A stretch of 64,000 nt of DNA. It comes from Cymbidium sinense. Lineage: Eukaryota; Streptophyta; Magnoliopsida; Asparagales; Orchidaceae. The notes below the pieces were generated by a model that worked only from the letters and a program-made list of their open reading frames with translations, ran no database searches and was not told the DNA's origin. Where the stretch lies: contig CM038222.1 in the NCBI GenBank assembly GCA_021442155.1, positions 113,339,121 through 113,403,120 of the forward strand. Reading direction: 5' to 3'. The position numbers and the translations under genes were made by a program. Shown in pieces: positions 23,797 to 34,500 of the stretch. The number at the start of each line of letters is the position of its first letter. The stretch's first letter is position 1.

Positions 23797-24423
23797 TTAA
23801 GGTAGTTTGTCAATGTTCAAGTAATCTATGAACAGTTGCCTCCAATCCAGCTCTTTGTCCTTTTTGGCAACAGTAACCTCCCTTTCAAGAGAAAGTCTCT
23901 CAATGAGTTCAGCATCAATAAGGGATAGGACTTGTCTATTTTGAACCCTTATTGGAATGGACTCATCTTCAAGACATGCCAATTCCTTGGAAAGTTTGGC
24001 TAAAGCATCTTCTACTGCGTTCTCTGCTTGGGAAAACTTATAGATGGTGACTTCAGGGATTTTGGCCAACAGCTTTATGGTATACTCATGGTAATTATGA
24101 AGCTTAGGTTTTAGAACCTTGTAAGACCTGACAATCTGGTTGATGACCACTTAAGAATCCCCAATAATATTGATGCTCTTGACACATATTGTAATGGCTA
24201 ACTCTAGACTAGCAATCAAAGCCTCATACTCAGCTTCATTATTGGTGCAGGGATTGGAGAGAAAGTATGAGAATCTCATCATATCACGATCAGGAGTTAA
24301 GAGAACTATTTTTACCCTTACCTTTCCTGAAAGAGTAGATATTGGTTCTTCTCCTTTATAAAAGGAAGTTGCACTATCAAAATATATCTCCCAATAGCGA
24401 TTGTCAACCTCCACTAAGTTCAT
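23797..24423 (-). pseudogene. Ogre-like 1 second RNase H (archaeal-type) and linker
   Basis: The open frame at 24151-24423 reads YWEIYFDSATSFYKG, later CTNNEAEYEALIASLELA and INIIGDS. The Asp, Glu and Asp positions match the extra RNase H that marks the Tat lineage. A stop follows, and the frame reopens at 24150-23797 (VINQIVRSYKVLKPKL, ENAVEDALAKLSKEL, LFIDYLNIDKLP), the domain end and the linker to integrase. The same domain is missing from Ogre-like 2. Only one stop separates the two frames, so this is one of the better preserved parts. Confidence 0.8.
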
Positions 24424-24426
24424 GAT

Positions 24427-25003
24427 TTATTTGTCAGGGAGATCATCACTAAGTGGAGAATCAATAGGAAGTGGGTGTGCTGCTAAGAAATAAGCACAGG
24501 GTATGAATGTGATATCAAACTGTGAGAGAAATATGGACCAATGTGTTAAATTTCTAGATAGCATTGGCTGTGTCATGAGATACTGCAGTGGATTGGTTCT
24601 TGAAATCAAATTCACCTTATGAGAAAGCATATAATGTCATAGCTTTTGGGATGCAAAGATTAAATCTAGGCAATGTTTCTCAATAGATGGGTAATTCACT
24701 TCAGCAGGGATCAGATGACGGCTGAGGTAGTATAGAGCACTATCCTTCCCTTTATCATTGGCCTGGGCCAACAAAATGTCGAGGGAGTTATCCAATACAC
24801 CAGTGTAGAGGATGAGTGGTTTGCTTGGGATAGGGGCTACTAGAACTGGCAGCTTCACCAAATACTATTTGATATCTTCAAAGGCATTCTGGCACTTGTC
24901 ATCCCACTTAAACTTGGCATCCTTTTTGACAAGTCCTAAAAATGGCGTGCATCTTTTCGATAGGTTGGAGATAAAGCATCTTAGATACACCAACCTTCCT
25001 TGA
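24427..25003 (-). pseudogene. Ogre-like 1 first RNase H, fused to protease remnant by RT deletion
   Basis: Minus-strand text from 24996 reads GWCI*DALSPTYRKDARHF, which in a shifted frame is the end of the RT thumb. VAPIPSKPLILYTGVLDNSLDILLAQ (24840 on), ALYYLSRHLIPAEVNYPSIEKHCL, LSHKVNLISRTNPLQYL and HWSIFLSQFDITFIP follow. These are the regular gypsy RNase H and its end. The whole RT finger and palm region is missing: KYCVKE of the region after protease joins directly to this piece near 25000. Confidence 0.85.
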
Positions 25004-25628
25004 CACAATATTTAATTCCATCCTTTCTGAACTTGATGCACTGATGAAAGGAGGATGGAATCATCTTATTCTTATGTATCCAAGGCCTACCGAGCAAAGA
25101 GATGAACGAAGTATTCAAATCAATGATATAGAACTTGGCATCAGTCTTCCATTCACCTATTTCCAAAGGTAACACTATGAAACATAAAGCCCTCTCGCCT
25201 TGTTCATTGAAACCTCTCAACATCATCTGATCTTCTCAGAGTGTGGAGATGTTGATCCTTAAATAGGTAAGGGTCTTTAGACTCATAATGTTCACTGATG
25301 CACCTAGATTGATAATAACCCTGGAAAGTCTGAATCTGCCCATGTCCTTTGTAATGTAGAGGGGACGGCTGTGCTCCATGTCCCCTAGTAGAAGGTCATC
25401 ATCTGGAAAAGTTACTCTGTAAGCTACTCTGGAATAATGTGCCTCCTCTCCAACATCGTTCAGCTGAGCTAAGCATATCTCGTGATCAAGAAGAACCTTG
25501 ATTAATGATTCTCTCATCTCTTTGGATAAGACAAGGGCATCATATATGCTTAACTTAGATGGCAACTTTCTTTGGTGAGAGAGGACATTGTAATCCACCT
25601 TGGGTTGATCCTCCAAAAGCATATCCAA
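25004..25628 (-). pseudogene. Ogre-like 1 protease region (active-site Asp replaced by Asn)
   Basis: The frame at 25236-25628 begins [16 protein letters not shown] and includes [17 protein letters not shown] and FPDDDLLLGDMEHSRPLY. The active-site loop reads INLGASVNIM, with the catalytic Asp codon changed to AAT (complement of 25308-25310). The equivalent in Ogre-like 2 still has Asp. After a stop, 25226-24981 continues MLRGFNEQGERAL and [11 protein letters not shown], the conserved segment after protease. Loss of the Asp would block polyprotein processing. Confidence 0.85.
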
Positions 25629-26325
25629 GGGTCGAGCATCCTATGGAGGTGCTTCTCAATCATCAGAACCAATGAGTTATTTCACCTTATCTTGAGGTTT
25701 TCCCCTAGTTTCCACTACATAGGTTGACTTTGGTGATCTCTTGTGGCAGGTTAGTGAAAGATTCTACCTGCTCATCAGGCTCACCTATAGCTTCTCCTAT
25801 GGGACCCTTAATCGATGATTGTTCATCTCACAGTGAACCCGTAGTATTCGAGATGGAAAGTCCAACTCAATCGTAAAGAGGATATTGTTATAATTATTGT
25901 TTAGACTTGGAGAGTTTTCAATAAGAGTAGAATTAGATAACCCATCAAAAGTAAGTGGGGTGAGGGATTTGATGCCCTCACCTATTGATACAAGATGCAT
26001 ACTATAGGAAGAGCTAGCTAAAGTAGTGCTCACTGAGTAGTTGCACTGGACTGGAGGTCGGGCTTGGTGGTGGTGCCTTTGGCTATCCCCGGTGTGTCAC
26101 ATTTGAGCTCCCCTTTCCTAAGTTGTCTTTGGCAACTTACAAATCTTCCTTGATGTTAGAGGTTTGAGCTGCCTTAGGCACTTGTAAGGAAAGTTTCTTA
26201 ATTTTGGATACAATCTTCTTAGAGGTTCAGGATAAGGAGATATCCTAATTTTCTTTGCTTTTGAGAGGATCACAAGTATCCCCAAGGATTACCCTAATGG
26301 AACTGGATGGTTGTTCCACAAGGTA

Positions 26326-26580
26326 TTATTTCAGGATAATTATGGCACTTGTCTTGAAGCTATGCTCAAGCCAGCCCTTTAATGTAAAGCAATCCTTAAA
26401 AATATGGCCTAACATGTGGTGGTAGGGGCAAAAGCTAGGATCATTGCTCTTGCCCACTTCCTCTGGCATTTTAGGCTCGGGTAGCTGAAAATCAGGTTTC
26501 TTTAAGAGATTTATAAAGATTTTTCTGATTACCTCCCTCTTAAATGAATATGATTTATTTAGTTTATCCATAGGAGAGGT
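26326..26580 (-). pseudogene. Ogre-like 1 gag zinc-binding region
   Basis: The open stretch reads SYSFKREVIRKIFINLL, KKPDFQLPEPKMPEEVGKS and CPYHHMLGHIFKDCFTLK. The C-x2-H-x4-H-x4-C arrangement is the knuckle-like motif seen in Tat-lineage gag. Ogre-like 2 has the same segment at 59740-59945, with high similarity. Between it and the protease (25630-26325) lies a broken, proline-containing linker. Confidence 0.75.
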
Positions 26581-26639
26581 GGATGGTAGCTACCTGGCGA
26601 TAGGTATGTGTATCATTGCTGCTATGGATATGGCTGAGG

Positions 26640-27620
26640 AGAAGGCGTGAGGCTCCCTGGAAGAGGTGGAAGTGACTACTCGAGGTCTCTCATACTTCTC
26701 TCCGCTTCCCTTGTCATCTTATCACCGCCTTGGCTTCTTCTCATAAGCTTTATGTGGCTTTGGTTTTGCTGATTGATCTAGATAAGGTAACTATTTGGCT
26801 TCTCCTTATAAGCTAGCCACCTTGTTGATTAGCTTCTTGAATTTCTTAATGAAAAAACCATTGAGCATGAAGGCGACCGGGCCATGAATATTCTTTAGTA
26901 GAATTTCAATGGTGTGATATTCAGACAGCTGTGGTTTACATTTCATACTCAAATTGTGCCATCTGAGAATATAAATAACTAGGGACTCACTAGGGTGTTG
27001 TTGAGCCACAATGAGATCGCCTACAGCCACCCTTTGCTGAGCTCCAGCAAACCTCTTAATGAAGAGTTGCTCTAACTAAACAAATGTCTTCACTGAACTG
27101 TTTGAAATTTTAGCGTATCAATCGAAGGTTATGCTTATTAAGCTACTGATAAAAAGATGGAATAGAAGAGCATCACTGCCACCAGTGTTACAATAGCTAG
27201 CTCTAAAGTAAGCTATATGTTACTGTGGGTTCCCACTGCCATTGAAGCTCTTGAAAGAAGGTGGTACAAAACCTTTAGAATACTAGATGGAATTGAGTTC
27301 CTTTGGGTAGGGTCTACCCTTTGGAATTGATAATCCTCCTTAGGCTTGCGCCAATGTTTCTCTCACCTGCTGCTCAACCCTGATTTTAGTATACTTTTCT
27401 TGTACGGAGGTACTATGCACTACCTTCCTATATAAGTTAGTGCTGCCCTGCTCTAGTGGAGGTAAAGTCTTAGTTGGATCCAAGACATGCAATAACTCTG
27501 GCTGACTAGTCTCTGCAATAGTAGGATGCACTGCCAAGACTTGGTTATGAAGTGCCAAAACTGCTGCTAGCAAGCCTTCAAGCCTCTTCCCCATCATATC
27601 TATTTGTCCATCCTTTTGTT
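26640..27620 (-). pseudogene. Ogre-like 1 gag core (pseudogene)
   Basis: From 27597 the minus strand reads GKRLEGLLAAVLALHNQ, and later GRPYPKEL and FNGSGNPQ, then an open part at 27030-26806 with GDLIVAQQHPSESL, YILRWHNLSMKCKPQLSE and IEILLKNIHGPVAFM. It is the retrotransposon gag core that assembles the particle. It aligns along its full length with 58640-59545 of Ogre-like 2. Stops occur between blocks. Confidence 0.85.
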
Positions 27621-28407
27621 TTATTTGTTGAAGGTGGTGTTAGTTCGAGTAGTTGTATCTTCTTGCTCAACCACAGCACCTTCCAAACTCTTTTGATCAT
27701 GAAAAAGGGAACCCCTGGTGTCTACCATGTGTACCCCTACTGAATCCCCTAACAGATCTTCTTCATTAGGATCAAAATTGACCTTCTCATCCTCTAAATC
27801 AGACCAGGCATATCCTAAGATATCCTTCTTCTCCACTACACTGTCATCTAGGATCTCCAACCGAGGCACAAAAGATCGAGGCTGACCGGTAGTAGGATCA
27901 TGGTCATGAACAGAGAGGCACCAAACCTCCCCTGCTGCTAGAGAACTGATCTTGCCAGGACTACACTCAGTAGAAGATAGATTCTTTTGACTATCACTAG
28001 ATCTGGGTGGATTGGTACTCCTAGGAGGATCTACGGCCATGGGGGCTACTGAAATGTCTCCTCCTCCCTCTATTATCTCTATCTCAATAGCCTGCTATGA
28101 TAGTGGTGATGATGGAATGACTACTATGCTTCGTGGTCACCATTCCCACTTCACCACAACTAGGGCAGAAGGTCAAGTAGGAGAGCTCAGCCTCGCCTTA
28201 GTTGATGATGTAGATGGAATGGGATCTCTTAGTTGTAGTCAAATCACTAGTGAGGCTCTCTTCTCCCTGGATGCAGCCTTCATAGCTTTTGCTAGAACAG
28301 TGGATGATGGAACGTGTACCGAAGATGGTGGGTGTGGAGTGGAGCGGTGTGGTGGAGGCACCACTAACTCTCTCTGAGTGGGAGCTCCTCTCCTCATCGA
28401 AAATCAA
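27621..28407 (-). pseudogene. Ogre-like 1 gag N-terminal or inter-ORF region
   Basis: An open frame of 139 codons (28040-27621) reads into the gag core with only a short gap. Parts match Ogre-like 2, for example NFDPNEEDLLG beside FDPDKDDLL, and EGAVVEQEDT beside EGVVVEEDDV. A preceding frame (28407-28198) is serine/threonine rich and has no recognised domain. A 121-codon frame on the opposite strand is a shadow. The function of this acidic N-terminal part of gag is unknown to me. Confidence 0.6.
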
Positions 28408-28409
28408 AT

Positions 28410-29319
28410 ATTATCAATATGATCGCGGGGATGTGGAAAGTCCATTGAAGGTTGACCGCCGCTAACCTTCGCCTCTCCTGCTAGTAATCGATCGTACCGG
28501 CCTCAGCCCTCTCCGTCTGAGATACACCGAAGATGATTGAACATAAATCAAACTAAGTCCTAGACTTTGATCGTCCGTAAGCTCCACCTACTCGATGCAA
28601 AATTGATCTAAGGTTGGCATACAAGCTCCTCCTATCACTCATAAGAGCCTCAAAATGTACTATGGGCAGAAGTGAAACTGAAATCCTCCTAATGTCTTCC
28701 TCTCCATCTGAACTAGAGAGGGAAAGAACTTGTTCTCTATGATGAGAGAAGACACTATCCTAGGTATCTCCTCTGTTGCAAACTGAGTGGTTGCCTCTAG
28801 CTCCATGCTATGTAGGTATTATACCACTTATCATGTAGTTCTTATTTTAGAGCAGATTCCTAGTGGGACAAGCATTATGGGAACTAGACCCAACCTCGTA
28901 GGTGGGGGAGACTATCCCTGAAGATAGGGTAGCCTTCCCCTTCAAAGAATCCAACGAGTGGGTGCTATCCCATGCTAAGGCAGAAAGGGGAACCATTGAG
29001 CACACTAGCACTGGAACTACTACTGCTACAGGAACTACCACAACATTCCTCTTCAGCAAGGGAATCTCTGAGTTAGATGACATCTCAACCTGGATGACGC
29101 CTTATGCACCATCGTGTTCATCATGAGGGTGGTCCCCTCACCATCCTCATCCTCAAAGGCTTGCCAAAATGAATGAGGTGAAGTTAGATCATGGAGGTCG
29201 GATCCAAGGCCAAATCCATCCCGAAGGAAAATATGAACATGTACTTTTGTGCTTCCATTGAACTGAACTAAACTAAACTGAAACTGACTGCAAGTCGATA
29301 ATGTTGGAAACAAGCCCAA
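28410..29319 (-). pseudogene. Ogre-like 1 ORF1 (unknown function, upstream of gag)
   Basis: Two overlapping frames (29319-29053 and 29083-28847) and a broken continuation form one decayed gene. Conserved points with Ogre-like 2 are the start (STKVHVHIFLRDGF beside SQKFIFTFLIRMD), a middle block (PLLKRNVVVVP beside SPLKRKAIVVP; GKATLSSGIVSPTYEV beside GKAILASEIVSSTFEV) and a late VQMERKTLGG beside SQMERKIIEG. Tat/Ogre elements are known for such an extra ORF before gag. I recognise no domain; the middle is Pro/Ser/Val rich. Confidence 0.7.
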
Positions 29320-29339
29320 ATCAGCTTTCTGCTTTAATT

Positions 29340-31080
29340 TGTTTTAGAATTTTGACCCATGCTCAATAATTTGGATATGTTAAGTGGGGCTCTTTAAATT
29401 TGGAAAGATTTTGAGATTGATTGGAAAGGAGATTTTTTTGAATGTAGAATCCATTTTCAACAAATTTGTGTATGTTGAAAAATGGGTTCAAATATTTTTG
29501 GAGCGATTGATGCTTCCATAGGTTCATATTTGAATTTGAATTTTGAGTTTGAGGACCCTTTATTTAACAATTTTGAGTATGTTAAAGTAAAGGATCAATT
29601 GATTTTATTTTGATTTGTGATTTTGGAATTTACTGTCTTAGCAAATTTAAGTATGCTAGGCGAGGTGTTTGAAAATAATTTTTTTCATCTTTTGTTTGCT
29701 TGTTTGTGAGTTATGTGAGTTTGAAAATGAAATCTTTACTTGACAAATTTGGGTATGCTAAATAAAGGATCCAAATGTGTTTTATTGTTTTTGAAAAGAG
29801 GATCTTTACTTAGCAAATTCGAGTATGCTAAATAAAGAATCCTATTGTGTTTTATGTTTGATGATTTTTTTTGAAAATAAAATTCTTTACTTAGCAAATT
29901 TAGGTATGTTAAATAAAAAAAATTCAAATGTGTTTTGATTTTAATTATTTTTGAAAAGAGGATTCTTAGCAAATTTAGGTATGCTAAAGAAGTCCAAATG
30001 TGTTTTGTTTTGATTTTTGAAAAGGGAGTTCTTTACTTAGCAAATTTAGGTATGCTAAATAAAAGAAATCTAAATGTTTTTTGATTTTTTGATGATCTTG
30101 TAAAAGAGGATTCTTAGCAAATTTAGGTATGCTAAAGAAATCCAAATGTGTTTTATTTTTGATGATTTTTGAAAAGGGGATTCTTAGCAAATTTAGGTAT
30201 GCTAAAGAAATCAAAATGTATTTTATTTTTGATGATTTTTTGAAAAGAGGATTCTTAGCAAATTTAGGTATGCTAAAGAAATCCAAATGTGTTTTGTTTT
30301 GAATTTTGAAAAGAGGATTCTTTACTTAAAAAATTTAGGTAGGCTAAATAAAAGGAATCCTATGTGTTTTGATTTTTTTTTTAAAAGGGGATTTTTTTAC
30401 TTAGCAAATTTAAGTATGCTAAATAAAGGATCCATGTGTGCTTCTGATTTTTTTTATTTTTTTATTTTGATTTTTAAAAAGAGAATCTTCACCTAGAAAA
30501 TTTGGATAAGCTAAATGAAAGATCCAAATGTTTTTTTTTATTTTAATTTTTGAAAAGAGGATCTTCACTTAGAAAATTTGGATAAGCTAAATGAAAGATC
30601 CAAATGTTTTTTTTTTTTTTATTTTGATTTTTGAAAAGAGGATCTTCACTTAGCAAATTTAGATATGCTAAATGAAAGATCCAAATGTTGTTTTAATTTT
30701 GATTTTGAAAAGAGAATTCTTTACTTAGCAAATTTAAGTATGTTAAATAAAAGATCCATGTGTGTTTAAATTTTGAAAAGATGATTGTTAATTTTGTTTT
30801 GAAAATGAAATCTTCATTAAACAAATTGAATGAAGATGTTCATTTATGCTTTTGAAAAATATGATTTTGGATTTTATTTTTGAAAAGGTGATTGTTGATT
30901 TTATTTTTTTCAAAGTAAAATCTTCATTCAATAAATTGGATGAAGATGTTCATTTGTGTTTTTGGAAAACATGATTTTTGATTTTATTTTTGGAAATGAA
31001 ATCTTCATCAAAATAAATTGAGTGAAGATGTTCATTTGTGCTTTTTGAAAATATGATTTTGGATTTTGTTTTTGAAAAGA
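29340..31080 (-). repeat. Tandem hairpin array in the Ogre-like 1 leader
   Basis: About 18 clear units plus several diverged ones repeat at roughly 60-80 bp. In element sense each has TTTAGCATACCTAAATTTGC followed by TAAGAATCC and TCTTTTCAAAA. TTAGCA and TGCTAA flank an 8-9 nt AT-rich loop and form a short stem. Variant units keep pairing, for example TTCAAC with GTTGAA near 29470. Three diverged units at about 30800-31020 retain the spacing. The array lies between the primer site and ORF1. Short peptide frames seen across it are by-products of the repeat. Confidence 0.85.
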
Positions 31081-31300
31081 TCCTGCATATAACAATCATG
31101 AAGATTATTAGATGAGGTTGATTTATGAAATTTTTTGTGCAAATATTTTATTATGTACATTTTGAAAAACTACTTTTTTGGAAATTATTATTTTTATAAA
31201 AGATTTATTTGTCTTTATTTTTGGAATGAACCTTACCTTACCATGGAAATGGTAAGAAGGAAGTCTTTAATTATTTCTTTTTATTAAATTTTTATTTTCA

Positions 31301-31321
31301 CCTATTGGGAAACCCAACAGG
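31301..31321 (-). promoter_or_regulatory. Conserved leader stem-loop, Ogre-like 1
   Basis: In element sense, CCTGTTGGG and CCCAATAGG pair across a 3-nt loop (one G-U pair), about 190 nt after the primer site. Ogre-like 2 has the same stem at the same place, without the wobble. It could serve RNA packaging, dimerisation or translation control. Confidence 0.6.
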
Positions 31322-31503
31322 GGTTTTAAGACCTTCACGGAGTGAAGTCCTAAATCCTAAAGGATGTTGGCTAGCTTAGCTTAAGGATGAAACAAACTAA
31401 GTGCCAACGAAAAAGAAAGATAGTCTCAGATTCATATATAATACAAACCCACTATCGATACTTGGAGACAATGATCATTTACCAATGATGGAGAGAGGAA
31501 CCT

Positions 31504-31521
31504 TCCCCAATGGAGTCGCCA
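31504..31521 (-). promoter_or_regulatory. Ogre-like 1 primer binding site (TGGCGACTCC type)
   Basis: TGGCGACTCCATTGGGGA on the minus strand begins 8 nt after the end of the right (5') LTR. It is the tRNA-Arg-type primer site of Tat/Ogre elements and is nearly perfect. It proves the orientation of the element. Confidence 0.8.
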
Positions 31522-31529
31522 AAAAAATC

Positions 31530-34500
31530 TGTTGTGAAAAATTTTCATCCTTCATCTATCTTTCTAAGAGGAAATAATAAATGAAGAATAAAAGTAGCGA
31601 CTTTCTTGTGTTGGACACCACGTAGATCTGCATATGTTCTTATTATGGTGATCAGGTATGACATTGAGGAATGATGTACTATCTTGAAAGATAAAAGTCA
31701 CCATCCTAAAATGGACCTAATCACCTTAATAAGGACTCCTAAAGACAATGGGTCTTCGAATGTACTAGAGATTCTTCCCCTACTTTACATGGAAAAGTAA
31801 GCAGGATTTATTTTAAATCAAGTTCATTAAGTTCCCTATAGAGGCAAGCTTCCATAGTTAATTACATCCTAAGGAATCGAATTCCTTTGGAATACTCTAG
31901 ATTAAGGTAAATGATCATTGTCTCCAAAGATTTCAAAGATAGGACTATCAATCAATTGGTTTATTTTTAGAAGATCAAGTGGGATTGATCAAGAGGAGGA
32001 AGTTATTATCGAAACTAAAGGAAGATAAGTAGGGGTTGCTTATGATACTAGGAAGCCTAGTAAGCATCCAAAATTATCCTATGGTTGGGCTTTATATTTT
32101 TGAAATTGAATTGATTTATTTATTTGAGTTAAATTTTTATTAGAAATCTAGGGCTTACAATTCCACAACACGAGATCATGGAAATGCCTGAGAGGTGAGG
32201 ATTTATTCTTATTGCCTGTAAAGAAAAGTAGCAACCTCTGAACCAAAATCTACGGAGCTTTGGCGAGTGCCAAAGAATGACCTAAATCTAAGGCAAAAAT
32301 GGGTATTTGGTTTACCTCCACAATAGAGGATAAACCACCCAACTGTTGGACTTACAACCACCTGGGGGGGCCTCCAACTAACTTTTCCTATGATTTTAAA
32401 TACATGTAGGCAGGCCATATGCTTTTGTAATATAGCTAGGTTGTTATTTATTTAGAAAGAAACTAAGTCCTTAAACACACTCCCTAAGAGACTAGATCAT
32501 GTAGTGCATGATTAACGACTTAAATCTAATGTAAATTTTTATTAAATTTTATTTTCATTTTGGACAATTGATTTGACACGCTATGGGATTCATATGCCTA
32601 ATGCAGAAATTAGATTATGGGCCAAAATCAGCAAGAAGGAGGTGTGTTTTTGTCATGGATCTCAAAGGTCAAGCCAAGTTCCCTAGCAAAGGTGCCGCCC
32701 TCCATAATAAGAGTGAAACAAGATGCTTTTATGCATGATGTGAAAGCATACAACATCTAGCTAAGAGATTGTTAAATCTTTTATCTTGTTTTATAACCTA
32801 GGCTTTAGGTGAGGGTATGAGTTATTTATTTTTAATTTTGAGTTGATTAATTGGATTAAAAAAAAATTTCTAAGAGCCTAATTGCATCCAAAACATTCAT
32901 CAAAGCAAGGAAGAAACTAGAAAAATCATGTCATCTTAATGCACAAGCTAAACAAACATCAAATAATTTATAAAGCTAGTGCAAAAGAATAAAAGGCCTT
33001 TGTGGTCGGGCTCCACCGCACAAACGTAAAAATAAATTGAGTAGTCGAGCTCTACCCTTATATAACCTGGATTACAAATGAATTAATTGCAATCAAGAAG
33101 GAATTCATGTTATGGGGGTCTTCATTCTTCTTTCTTCTTTCTTCTTTTGGTTGGTTGGAATATGGTTGCTCCAAAGGCTTCACATGGTACATAAGATATA
33201 GTCTTATGATCAATGTCCATCCTAATCCACCATAATATTCAAACAATTCCTAATTTACAAAATTACATGAAAATGGGAAAAAGTATATCAAACTAAAACC
33301 TTCAAAATAGAGATTAGCTAAATAAACCACATAATCCCAAGCTTGTATATGAATAAATTGGAATTAACACCCCACACATGGGTAACCAAGTCCACGCCTA
33401 TTTTGATTATGCTTAGGGTATAAGCAACTGCAAAGAAAAGTATTTATTTTATTATAGCACCCTTAAGCACAATCCCATAGAAAATAATGGTTAGACTAAG
33501 ATCCCTACCATTCGCCCACACATATCCCTAACATCTAAACTAAAATATCACATCAAAAAACAAAATCAAGCATCAAACCATGCACCGCCCTAACATAGAG
33601 CTAGAAATGGTGACTTAGCCTAATGTGTGTGCCATTTAAGGCTTGTGTGGTATGTCTTAGCTAGGCTTTAAGGTTAGAGTTTTCTAAGTGTGAGAGGTTC
33701 AACTTAGAGGGTGGTTTCATTTAAGTGATTTAGTTGATTTGTTAATTTTATTTGATGATTTGATTTGGTTTGAATGAACCTATACTTAATTACTAAGTGT
33801 TGTAAAGAGAGGAAAAGAGAAGAGAACTTCTTTTTCCTCCCTACCTTAAGTAATTTCTAAGGTAGATTCATTAGTGATTTTTCTTTAGTGAATGTTTTAT
33901 TATGTGTTTTAATTAATCCTAAGTTTAGATTTTCTCTAAATAAACCTATTCAAATAAAAAAGGCATTTTAGAATTAATTGAAGTGAATTACTATCATAAA
34001 ACACACAACACTTTATTTCTTTCCAACATGTGTAACATGCATATGGATGAACCCTAAGCATATCTATACATGCAATTCAAGTATTTAGCACACCTTAATG
34101 ATGAATGCTAAGAGATGTTGCTTAAGGAAATCTGAATGTTTTTACGATACATGGTTTTGTTAAGTAGGAAAAGAGAGGGATTCTTTTATCCATTAATCAA
34201 ATGTATATTTACATGTATGAAAGACATAAGTGAGTACAATGCTATTGCTTTCTACACCAGGGGTATAAGGTACAAGACCTTCTTAGGGCTACTTAAAGCC
34301 TCACAATGGATGTCCACTAATATACCACTTTTCTTAAATACATGTGCATGTACAAAAAGAAATGAATGGAAAACGAGTCATGCAAAAAGTTTATGTTTGT
34401 TTGTTTGATTTTGGCTATGCAATTTACATGTATAAATGTGAAGATCCTTCTTAAATGATAACATAGGAATGAATAGGAATGGATTTAAGCAAGTGTTGTA

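Noticed and set aside
28012..28377. 121-codon plus-strand open frame, the second longest in the middle of the window
   Set aside because: It lies antisense to coding text of Ogre-like 1 between ORF1 and gag and has no similarity in the matching region of Ogre-like 2.
29736..30286. Repeat-peptide frames (SIPKFAKNPL, LAYLNLLSKE) and a CRISPR-like look of short repeats with spacers
   Set aside because: The units are full tandem repeats including the so-called spacers, the DNA is plant nuclear, and the array sits in a retrotransposon leader.
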